A stretch of 6,436 nucleotides of DNA from a bacterium (GTDB lineage Bacteria > Verrucomicrobiota > Verrucomicrobiia > Limisphaerales > J093). Of this stretch, positions 1 to 6,145 are shown piece by piece (position 1 is the first letter of the stretch; every line of letters begins with the position of its first letter). The position numbers were made by a program, and so were the translations under genes. The stretch is from NCBI GenBank assembly GCA_021784265.1, contig JAJXTA010000176.1:1-6436 (forward strand), given 5' to 3'. The notes below the pieces were generated by a model, which saw only the letters and a program-made list of their open reading frames with translations, did no database searches and was not told the DNA's origin.

Positions 1-84
1 CGCGGCGGCCCGGCCAGCGCGCCGCCCGCCGCCTCGGCTCCTGACCTGTGGCATGCCCATCTGTGATTCAACATTCCCCAAACC

Positions 85-97
85 GGACGCGCCGTCC
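85..97 (-). terminator. Second short stem-loop downstream of GH67
   Basis: GGACG (85-89) pairs perfectly with CGTCC (93-97) around a 3-nt loop. On the minus strand it is followed by GGTTTGGGG, which has only three Ts. It lies in tandem with the stem-loop at 110-137, so the two together may end the GH67 transcript. A 5-bp GC-rich stem can arise by chance in DNA of this composition. Confidence 0.25.
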
Positions 98-109
98 AGT
101 GGGAAGCAC

Positions 110-137
110 CGCCACTCCCGCACTACGGGGAGTGCCG
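110..137 (-). terminator. Stem-loop downstream of the GH67 gene, possible terminator
   Basis: CACTCCC at 113-119 pairs with GGGAGTG at 128-134 around an 8-nt loop. One C-C mismatch outward, two more pairs (110-111 with 136-137) extend it. It starts about 31 nt after the GH67 stop on the transcribed strand. No T-run follows, so it could be a non-canonical intrinsic terminator or a 3'-end stabilising hairpin. Pairing is seen; the function is inferred from position. Confidence 0.4.
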
Positions 138-168
138 CCCGACCGCGCCGCGAACGTCCGAGGCGCGC

Positions 169-2724
169 TCACCGGCCGTGCGGCTCGATTTCGACGTAAT
201 CAATGACCGCGTTCTCGCCTCCGTCCGCAATCGCCTCCAGCCGGACCTCATCCCCGGGCACGAGCGTCACGGGCGGCGTTTGCCGACGAGTCGAGGTATC
301 CGCGTTTGGACGGCGGCCGGGTAGTTGGGCGTCAGCCGCCCACTGATCCACAAGCCGGCCGGCCACCAGCAGGCGGAAGCGGGATACGCCGTTGTTCTGG
401 TCGAAGTACTGCACGCCTAGATCGAAGCACCCCGCCCGACCATGATAGACGAAGCTGACGGTGCCGTGCCGGTCCGGACTCACGCACTCGACGGCGTGGC
501 CGCCGGACGCCGCTTCCCAAGGCTCGATGCCGATGACGGCATAGCCATCGAGCGTCAGCGCCTCAGCCTCGAGGCGGTTCGGGTAGTGGCCGACGCGGCC
601 GTGGACGTCGGGGATGCCGGATTCCTTTAAGAACCAACGGCAGACCGCGTCGCGCCAGACCTCGGCGTGGCCGGCTTGGTATTGGAGGCGGGCCAAGACC
701 TCGGCGTAGCGTGCGTCGTCGATGCGGCCTCGAAGGGTCTTCCACTCTCGCACGAACTGACGAGCCTCGGCCGCTCCTTGATAATGAGAATCGTAGATGT
801 GCTGGATCACTGTCTTGCCCGAGTGGAGCGAGTGGGTGTAAGCGACGTGATGCAGGAACAGGAGCAGGTCGTCGGGACACGTGGCCAGCGACTCGAAGCA
901 CCGGGCCACCGGTGGGGAGTATTGGCCAACGAACCCGGTGCCCGTGGCCACCGTGCGATCCATGCCCACGCCCTGGGCGTCGGCGCGGTGCCACTGGCCC
1001 CAACCGTTGCGCTCGGAGGACTCGATGCCCGGCCCGTAATGGCTGCCGAGGATGTCGGTGAGGGTGCCGGCGCCGAGCGGGCCCGTGTAATCCTCATAGA
1101 CCGGCCAGGAGCGGAGCAGCAAGCCAACGATGGTGCCGACCACCCGCGGGTCGGAGCCAAACGTCAACCGTGTCCATTCCCTAGCGACGCGCCGAGCGGT
1201 AAGGTCGGGGTCCCAGGCCAGCCGGCCGAAGGCGTAGAGATTCGCCAGCGCCAAGGGGTGCGCGAGCCAGTTGGTGGCCTGTCCGAGATTCGAGACGCCG
1301 GCGAACGCGCCCAACGGTTGATGAAACACGCTCCCCGCCACCAAGGCTTTGACCGGCGTGCCTTGACCCCGGGCTTGGAGGTCGAAATCGAGCACCCCCT
1401 TCCAGAGCGGGGCCAGAAAGCAAAGGTGGCGTTGCTGGCCCAGGTACTCTTGGGTGATTTGCAGCTCGAGCCCCTCGCTCGTGCGTGCCAGCCCGCTAAA
1501 CAAGGGTGAGGCTGGCTCGCGCACCTGGAAATCAATCGGCCCGTTTTTGATCTGCACCACGACGTTCTCGGCGAAACGCCCGTCCAGCGGCTGGAAGTTA
1601 TCGTAGGCCGCCTTGGCCCGATCGTTCTTGCGGTTGCGCCAGTCCAGGTGGTGATCGTAAACGAACGCGCGATAGAACAGCACGCCCCCGTGTCGGGCGG
1701 CGGGGCGGGCAATGACGTTGGCGGCGTCGGCATGGGTGCGCCCATAGGCCGAGGGACCAAGGCGACCTTCGGAGTCCGCCTTGAGCACGAAGCCTTGGAG
1801 ATCCGGGACCGCGGCATAGACCGTGTCCACGGTCCGCTGCCAGAAGGCGACGACCCGCGGGTCAAGCGGATCACAGGTGGCAAGGCCGGCCAGCCGTTGG
1901 GGACTGGCAAAGTCCAGGGCGAGGAGGAGCCGCACGCCCCACGGGCGGAAGCTCTCAGCGATCCGGGCCAAGTCAGCCAGATGAGCGGGAGTAAGCAACC
2001 GGGCGTCCGCGTTGACGTTGTTGACGCAACAAGCGTTGAGCCCGACCGAGGCGAGCAGACGGGCGAAATCGGGCCAGCGAGCCTGATCTTCCGCCAGGTG
2101 CCCGGCGTCCCAAAACAACGAACGGCCGGCGTAGCCACGTTCGATCGTGCCATCGAGGTTGTCCCACTGGTTGAGCGCCCGGAGCGGGACCCGTGGGCTC
2201 TCATGCGCGTCGAGGCCCGCGATGGGCTGCCGGAGCGCCAGCCGGCGCAGTAGGGCAAAGGCGCCGTAGAGGACCCCCCGCTCGTTCTCCGCGGCGATCA
2301 GCACGAAGCGATGTTTGGCGTGGCGGACCGTGGTCAGCCAGTAGCCGTCGGGCCGCAGGTCCAGCGGCGGATGAAGCCCCGCGAGCGCAACCTGGAGCGT
2401 TGGCAGCGTGCCGAGCAAGATCGCGTCGGTGTCGGGTAGCCGATCGCTGGCCCGGACGGGGCGCTTCAACATGCCTTGCAGGCCACGGACCAATTCCCCC
2501 TGCGCCGCCTCCACGGACGCCGACCAGTCCAGCGCCGCGACCACACCCAGCGGCGAATCCTCGGGGCGGGAAGCGGCGGCGGGAAGCGGCGGGTAACGCA
2601 GCCACGCCTCGTAGCCGGTCTCAGCCCAAAGACGGGCGACGGCCAGCGCCAACCCAAAGCTCCCAACCACCCAGCCCACCCGCCAGACCGCTGAGGGGAC
2701 CCAACCGGAGGACCGTCGTCTCAT
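169..2724 (-). CDS. aguA: Secreted GH67 alpha-glucuronidase, long form with C-terminal extension
   Basis: An 851-residue protein that should release (4-O-methyl-)glucuronic acid from the non-reducing end of xylan-derived aldouronic acids. Visible order: signal peptide (RRR at 2-4, hydrophobic 12-33, likely cleavage after A34); GH67 N-terminal domain about 36-165; catalytic barrel about 176-490, with the family hallmark NQWDNLDGTIERGYAGRS at 185-202; GH67 C-terminal domain about 491-715; then an extra beta-rich module about 716-851. Catalytic residues by motif: general acid E319 (KADSEG), and D398 (NGPIDFQ) and E426 (ITQEYLG) for water activation. The spacings of 79 and 28 residues agree with the Geobacillus enzyme as I remember it (E285/D364/E392). 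Many bacterial GH67 enzymes are cytoplasmic and near 680-730 residues; the extension and export signal resemble fungal enzymes of about 840 residues. The ATG start is supported by the signal peptide, although no Shine-Dalgarno is visible. Stop is TGA. The family call is essentially certain. Confidence 0.97.
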   Translation of the reverse strand: MRRRSSGWVPSAVWRVGWVVGSFGLALAVARLWAETGYEAWLRYPPLPAAASRPEDSPLGVVAALDWSASVEAAQGELVRGLQGMLKRPVRASDRLPDTDAILLGTLPTLQVALAGLHPPLDLRPDGYWLTTVRHAKHRFVLIAAENERGVLYGAFALLRRLALRQPIAGLDAHESPRVPLRALNQWDNLDGTIERGYAGRSLFWDAGHLAEDQARWPDFARLLASVGLNACCVNNVNADARLLTPAHLADLARIAESFRPWGVRLLLALDFASPQRLAGLATCDPLDPRVVAFWQRTVDTVYAAVPDLQGFVLKADSEGRLGPSAYGRTHADAANVIARPAARHGGVLFYRAFVYDHHLDWRNRKNDRAKAAYDNFQPLDGRFAENVVVQIKNGPIDFQVREPASPLFSGLARTSEGLELQITQEYLGQQRHLCFLAPLWKGVLDFDLQARGQGTPVKALVAGSVFHQPLGAFAGVSNLGQATNWLAHPLALANLYAFGRLAWDPDLTARRVAREWTRLTFGSDPRVVGTIVGLLLRSWPVYEDYTGPLGAGTLTDILGSHYGPGIESSERNGWGQWHRADAQGVGMDRTVATGTGFVGQYSPPVARCFESLATCPDDLLLFLHHVAYTHSLHSGKTVIQHIYDSHYQGAAEARQFVREWKTLRGRIDDARYAEVLARLQYQAGHAEVWRDAVCRWFLKESGIPDVHGRVGHYPNRLEAEALTLDGYAVIGIEPWEAASGGHAVECVSPDRHGTVSFVYHGRAGCFDLGVQYFDQNNGVSRFRLLVAGRLVDQWAADAQLPGRRPNADTSTRRQTPPVTLVPGDEVRLEAIADGGENAVIDYVEIEPHGR

Positions 2725-2763
2725 ACGCCCAGCACCCGGGGGAGCGGGCGAACGTCGGCGCGC

Positions 2764-2801
2764 CGGTCCGCGGCTGCGGCACCGATCGGTCTGGCGGACC
2801 G
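2764..2801. promoter_or_regulatory. Nested inverted repeat upstream of GH67, candidate operator or hairpin
   Basis: CGGTCCGC at 2764-2771 is the exact reverse complement of GCGGACCG at 2794-2801. Inside the 22-nt loop is a perfect 10-bp palindrome, ACCGATCGGT (2781-2790). The element lies 40-77 nt before the GH67 ATG and 41 nt or more after the thioesterase stop. No T-run follows it in the transcribed direction, which argues against a simple intrinsic terminator. A binding site for a sugar-responsive regulator is a reasonable inference; no specific regulator can be named. Confidence 0.4.
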
Positions 2802-2841
2802 CGTGAGGGCCCGAGCGAGACGCGGCGCCGAGAGGTTCACG

Positions 2842-3285
2842 CTACTCGAGCAAGTGTGCTGGGGCCACCTGGATCTGGTCGAAGACGTGCCCGGGCATGG
2901 GGGCCGCCGCCATCGAGCCGTCGGCCTGTTGCGCCACACACACCACCACCAATGCCCCGCGCGCTACCTCCACCACTGGGGCGGCGCTCAAGTTCCGCAT
3001 CCGGACCAGATAGCTCAGCACCTTGAGCCGTTTCTCCCGCACCAGGAGGTGCAGTTCCACGGTTTCCTCGAACCGGAGCGGTGCGCGGTAATCGCATTCG
3101 GCATGGACCCGCGGGAACCCCATCGGGGGGTCCAAGTGCCCCAGCATCGCCGAGAAGCCCAACGACCGATAAAAGGCGTGCTCGACCGACTCCATGTAAC
3201 GGAAGAAGTTGGCGAAATGCACAATGCCGGCCATATCGGTTTCGGAGAACTCGACGCGACGTTGCAGCTTAAACTCGTAGGGCAT
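2842..3285 (-). CDS. Acyl-CoA thioesterase, YbgC/4-hydroxybenzoyl-CoA thioesterase family
   Basis: A 147-residue single hotdog-fold protein of the usual length for this family (about 130-150), predicted to be cytoplasmic and to hydrolyse acyl-CoA or aryl-CoA thioesters. The family signature is near the N-terminus: ETDMAGIVHFANFFRYME at 15-32. D17 is the expected catalytic aspartate and H23 lies in the conserved GxVH segment. The rest alternates in beta strands typical of the fold (VELHLLVREKRLKVLSYLV at 76-94). The ATG places the signature at its normal distance from the N-terminus; no Shine-Dalgarno precedes it. It lies 113 nt after the GT4 stop and 117 nt before GH67, on the same strand. 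In E. coli ybgC sits with tol-pal, but here the neighbours suggest aromatic or polyketide metabolism, so a 4-hydroxybenzoyl-CoA or acyl-chain-releasing role is plausible. The substrate cannot be read from sequence alone. Confidence 0.93.
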   Translation of the reverse strand: MPYEFKLQRRVEFSETDMAGIVHFANFFRYMESVEHAFYRSLGFSAMLGHLDPPMGFPRVHAECDYRAPLRFEETVELHLLVREKRLKVLSYLVRMRNLSAAPVVEVARGALVVVCVAQQADGSMAAAPMPGHVFDQIQVAPAHLLE

Positions 3286-3299
3286 GAAGGGGGCGGGAT

Positions 3300-3314
3300 T
3301 ACCGGACGCCGGTA
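3300..3314 (-). promoter_or_regulatory. Perfect small hairpin just upstream of the thioesterase start
   Basis: TACCGG (3300-3305) pairs perfectly with CCGGTA (3309-3314) around a 3-nt loop, ending 14 nt before the thioesterase ATG. In the mRNA it would sit where ribosomes load, and the stretch between it and the ATG is C-rich with no Shine-Dalgarno. It may influence initiation or end the upstream transcript, but a chance hairpin is possible at this GC content. Confidence 0.25.
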
Positions 3315-3398
3315 CGGCGCGACCAGACCGAGGCTCGGCGGGTCATGACGTCGGGCGGGTTGAGGAGCAAAGGCGGGGCGGAGGCAAGGCTCGAGGGG

Positions 3399-4745
3399 TT
3401 AGGCGGTACCCACGGGCGCTGGGGCGGGCGACGGCCGCCTGGCGGCGGCCAACTCACCGAAGAGTTCAACCAGCTTGTTGGCCATGGTGGCCGCGCTGTA
3501 GTGCCGGTGTACCGCCGCGTGGCCGGCAGCTCCGAGGCCCCTGGCCGCCACCGGATTCAAAAGCAAGGACTCCAAGGCATCGGCCAAAGCGACAGCATCA
3601 CCCGGCTCGCACAGGATGCCGCCGCCCGTCGCCCCGATCAGCTCGGGAAAGGCCGCGTGCCGCGGCAGCACGGCGGGCACCCCGGCGGCCAGGGCCTCGA
3701 GCACGTAAAGCCCAAACGCCTCGCCGTAGAGCGCCGGCACCGAGAACACCGTGAGCGAACGCAAGAAGAGCAGTTTCGCCGGGCGGGAGAGGTTGGGACA
3801 GAACTCGGCCGCCCCCAGGAGGCCCTGGGCGCTCAGGCGCTCGCGCTGGCGCTGGACGAAGGGTTCGTCACCCGGGCCACACCCGCCGCCGACGCGCAAC
3901 GTCAAGGCTTTCACCCGGTCGCGCTTCTTGAGCTCGATAAACGCTCCCACCAGCGTGTCCAGGCCTTTCTCGGGGCACATCCGGGCGAAATAGCCGAGGA
4001 CCGGCGCCGGCGCGGTCCCGGTGTCCGGTGGTGCCGGCGGTGTCGCGGGGAAACCGTCGAGGTTGATTCCATTGGGAACAACACGAATGCGGTCCGGCGG
4101 AAGCTTCAACCGATCGGCCATGCGAGCGGCAAAATACTGGCTCGGCGCGATCAGCGCGTCCGCTTCCCGCGCCCGTTCGCCCAGGGTGCGCCAAGCCTCG
4201 GTGCGCACGTGCGCCGGCAGGGCGTCCAGGAAGGAGTCCTCGCCCTGCAACCCGCAGGCCACCGGGACACCCAGCTCGGCCCGCAGACGGCGGACCAGGC
4301 CGATGAGCAGGCCGTTGGACAGGCAGATCGCGTCGGGCTTGGGCTGCGTGCGCAGCCAACTGATCAGGTCGGCGAGCTCGCGGGCTTGGTTGCCCTGCTC
4401 GCCGCGCAGCATCGAGAGGGTCAGGTCCCCTACGTCTGCTGGGCGGGTTTTGGCGGCAAACGGGGCAATCCGCTCCAGCAGTTTCGGGGCGGCGAGCAGG
4501 TTATGGAGCCAGCCCGGGCTGGAGCGGAACAACGGCGATTTCTGTTCGAGATAGACGTTCAGGCCGCTGAAGAAGATCGGCACGCCCGCGCTGGCATCCG
4601 GCTCTTCCAGGGTGAGGGGGAGGTACAGCGGCACCAGCAAGGTCGGGTGCCCAAGCTGACGCAAGGCAGCCACCAGGGCATTGTCGCGGAAGCAATTGCC
4701 GCAATACATGCCCCCGGCGCCCGGGGTAAGTTGGACCAGATTCAC
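3399..4745 (-). CDS. GT4-family glycosyltransferase with N-terminal CxxC motif
   Basis: A 448-residue GT-B fold, retaining-type glycosyltransferase. The C-terminal half carries the GT4 donor-binding elements: VVPNGINLDGF at 222-232; GYFARMCPEKG at 251-261, with R255 and K260 as likely phosphate contacts; and the E-x7-E signature GEAFGLYVLEALAAG at 341-355 (E342, E350). The N-terminal half opens with a glycine-rich loop that contains an unusual CxxC, GAGGMYCGNCFRDN at 9-22 (C15, C18). I recall this from a group of GT4 proteins common in Planctomycetota and Verrucomicrobiota. The C-terminus ends in an Ala/Pro-rich tail (433-448). No signal peptide or membrane span is seen, so it is likely cytosolic or membrane-associated. 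The start is GTG, 9 nt after the halogenase-like stop, which implies co-transcription and probably coupled translation. Donor and acceptor are unknown; a lipid or aromatic product of the neighbouring genes is an inference. Confidence 0.93.
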   Translation of the reverse strand: MNLVQLTPGAGGMYCGNCFRDNALVAALRQLGHPTLLVPLYLPLTLEEPDASAGVPIFFSGLNVYLEQKSPLFRSSPGWLHNLLAAPKLLERIAPFAAKTRPADVGDLTLSMLRGEQGNQARELADLISWLRTQPKPDAICLSNGLLIGLVRRLRAELGVPVACGLQGEDSFLDALPAHVRTEAWRTLGERAREADALIAPSQYFAARMADRLKLPPDRIRVVPNGINLDGFPATPPAPPDTGTAPAPVLGYFARMCPEKGLDTLVGAFIELKKRDRVKALTLRVGGGCGPGDEPFVQRQRERLSAQGLLGAAEFCPNLSRPAKLLFLRSLTVFSVPALYGEAFGLYVLEALAAGVPAVLPRHAAFPELIGATGGGILCEPGDAVALADALESLLLNPVAARGLGAAGHAAVHRHYSAATMANKLVELFGELAAARRPSPAPAPVGTA

Positions 4746-4747
4746 GG

Positions 4748-4760
4748 GCCTGGTTCAGGC
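4748..4760 (-). promoter_or_regulatory. Hairpin at the halogenase-like stop/GT4 start junction
   Basis: On the transcribed strand GCCTG (4760-4756) pairs with CAGGC (4752-4748) around an AAC loop. The halogenase-like TGA stop (4757-4755) lies in the stem and loop. The only purine-rich element before the GT4 GTG (AGG at 4751-4749) is in the other arm, two bases before the start codon region. A ribosome finishing the upstream gene would open this stem, the layout expected for translational coupling. The pairing is seen; the coupling is inferred. Confidence 0.35.
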
Positions 4761-6038
4761 AGGCGCCACGCGGGCTCCCGCCGTCGTCGTCAACGGCTGC
4801 CCCACCGGCAGCGCTCCCGGCACCGGGACAAACTCCGCCACCGCGTTGAACAGCCGCGAGAAGTCTTTGTTAACGTCGCCCGAAAGGCAATCGGTAATAT
4901 CGCCCGCCAGCTCCGGGTAACGCTCGGTCAGCATGCGAAAAGTAAAGCCGGGTTCGTAAAAAGCATAAACCAATTTGCGCATGTTTTCAATCCCCTCGCG
5001 CAAACTGGCGGCATACGGAGCAAACCGGGTGGGGCAAAGGTCATTGGCGACCAACCCGGCGTGCACGCTCTCGGCGGCGAGCACTCCGCTCTTGAGGGCA
5101 AACATCAGGCCGGACGAGAATACCGGGTCCAGAAAACAGAAGGCGTCCCCGACCAAGAGCAGGCCCGCGGCGCCGCAGTGGCGAGCATGGTAGGAGAACT
5201 CGCTGGTCACGTAATAGGGACCGGTCTGCCGCCCGCAGGCCAAGTGTTGTTCGATCCAGCGGTTCTGTTTGACCTCGCGCTGGAACATCGCCTCCGGAGT
5301 CTTGACGCCCTCCCGGGTGAGGTATTTCCCTTCGGCCACGACGCCGACGCTGACCCGATCGTTGTGCTGGGGGATGTACCAGAACCAGCCCCGCTCGGGG
5401 ACGAAGGCGACGGTGGTGGCGCCGGCATCGAGGCCTGGGTCCCGCGCGGCACCCTCGTAGTAGGTCCAGACCGCCACCTTGTTGAGGGCAGGGTCCTTGA
5501 GCCGCCACTGGTTCCGCACCGCGGCAAAGGCTTCTTTCCCGGAGCAATCCAGCACCATGCGCGCGCGGTACTCGGTGCGTTGACCGCTCTGGTCTTGCGC
5601 GCACACTCCCACCACCCGGTCCGCCTCCCGCAGCAGGTGCAGGACGGTGTTCTCCTCCCGCACCGCGGCGCCGCGAGCGCGGGCGTTGTCCAGGACCAAG
5701 CAGTCGAACTCCGACCGCAGCACCTGCCACGTCTGGGCGATCTCGGGCTCGTAGCGCGTGGAAAAGTAAAACGGCTGACTCGCCTTCCCGGAAGCGGAGA
5801 TGAACTGGACACTGTACTTCTTCACGAAGGCCGACTGGCCCATCCGCTCGACGAGCCCGAGCCGCTTCAACGGGTGGAAGGTGAAAGGCAGGAGCGATTC
5901 TCCCACGTGGTAGCGCGGGAACTTTTCCCGCTCGAGGATCAGCACCCGGTGACCGAATTCGGCCAAGATCGTCGCCGCCGCCGCCCCGGCGGGCCCGCCG
6001 CCGATGATGACGACCTCATACTCACTGTTCGTTGTCAT
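4755..6038 (-). CDS. FAD-dependent halogenase-like oxidoreductase (tryptophan-halogenase superfamily)
   Basis: A 427-residue flavoprotein. The Rossmann FAD motif is VVIIGGGPAGAAAATILAE at 9-27, followed by LEREKFPRYHVGESLLP at 35-51 and the second FAD element VGDAF at 296-300. Both signature motifs of flavin-dependent halogenases are present: WxWxIP (WFWYIP, 218-223) and FxxPxxSxG (FLDPVFSSG, 302-310). Lysines at 73-74 (FVKKYSVQF) lie about where the catalytic lysine of characterised halogenases falls (K79 in PrnA). Such enzymes use reduced FAD, oxygen and halide to halogenate aromatic rings; relatives include hydroxylases and geranylgeranyl-reductase-like proteins, so oxidation without halogenation is also possible. 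I chose the ATG at 6038 because the FAD motif begins nine residues later. The open frame extends to a GTG at 6131, but those 31 extra residues are low-complexity and precede the normal family N-terminus. It is coupled to the GT4 gene downstream. Confidence 0.9.
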   Translation of the reverse strand: MTTNSEYEVVIIGGGPAGAAAATILAEFGHRVLILEREKFPRYHVGESLLPFTFHPLKRLGLVERMGQSAFVKKYSVQFISASGKASQPFYFSTRYEPEIAQTWQVLRSEFDCLVLDNARARGAAVREENTVLHLLREADRVVGVCAQDQSGQRTEYRARMVLDCSGKEAFAAVRNQWRLKDPALNKVAVWTYYEGAARDPGLDAGATTVAFVPERGWFWYIPQHNDRVSVGVVAEGKYLTREGVKTPEAMFQREVKQNRWIEQHLACGRQTGPYYVTSEFSYHARHCGAAGLLLVGDAFCFLDPVFSSGLMFALKSGVLAAESVHAGLVANDLCPTRFAPYAASLREGIENMRKLVYAFYEPGFTFRMLTERYPELAGDITDCLSGDVNKDFSRLFNAVAEFVPVPGALPVGQPLTTTAGARVAPA

Positions 6039-6067
6039 AAAGTTGGGAGCGGTCTCGCTCGAACACA

Positions 6068-6083
6068 CGCCGGCGCCCCGGCG
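6068..6083 (-). promoter_or_regulatory. GC-rich stem-loop in the leader of the halogenase-like gene
   Basis: CGCCGG (6068-6073) and CCGGCG (6078-6083) form a 6-bp stem with a 4-nt loop, 30 nt before the chosen ATG, inside the 107-nt gap after the chorismate-lyase-like gene. A lone -10-like TACACT lies at 6099-6094 on the minus strand, but no -35 element is visible at the right distance. The gap could hold a promoter or an attenuating hairpin; the evidence is weak. Confidence 0.2.
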
Positions 6084-6145
6084 AGGGCCGCCTAGTGTAC
6101 CACCCGTACTGGCAGGCGCCGGACGCGCCACCGCGGGAATCCGTC

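Larger units (their letters stand above)
1..168. other. Non-coding stretch after GH67; no supportable gene
   Basis: Apart from the two stem-loops, nothing is clear here. Two possibilities at the left edge cannot be settled. One is the tail of a plus-strand convergent gene: a frame open from base 1 stops at 64-66 after encoding an Ala/Pro-rich end, and another stops at 42-44. The other is a minus-strand start, ATG at 60 or 54, leading into an Arg/Gly/Ala-rich sequence. All three are low-complexity and match no family I recognise. Confidence 0.5.

Noticed and set aside
1164..2258. A 364-codon minus-strand frame and several plus-strand frames (for example 667-1509, 1648-2253 and 2193-3026) within the GH67 locus.
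   Set aside because: All overlap the GH67 coding frame, have Ser/Arg/Pro-rich low-complexity translations and no family signature.
3299..3346. A 15-codon upstream frame before the thioesterase gene (minus strand, ATG at 3346).
   Set aside because: Very short, no ribosome site, no regulatory amino-acid pattern; expected by chance.
3345..6095. A 916-codon open frame on the plus strand opposite the GT4 and halogenase-like genes.
   Set aside because: Its translation is Arg/Gln/Gly/His-rich with no recognisable domain, and it exactly overlies two genes with clear family motifs on the other strand. GC-rich codon bias removes stops from antisense frames.
6094..6122. A minus-strand promoter before the halogenase-like gene based on TACACT.
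   Set aside because: No -35-like hexamer lies 16-18 nt upstream; the -10 match alone is not enough for a promoter call.
6039..6131. N-terminal extension of the halogenase-like protein from GTG at 6131.
   Set aside because: The 31 residues are Pro/Gly/Arg/Ala-rich, do not resemble a targeting signal, and the FAD motif sits at its normal place when counted from the ATG at 6038.
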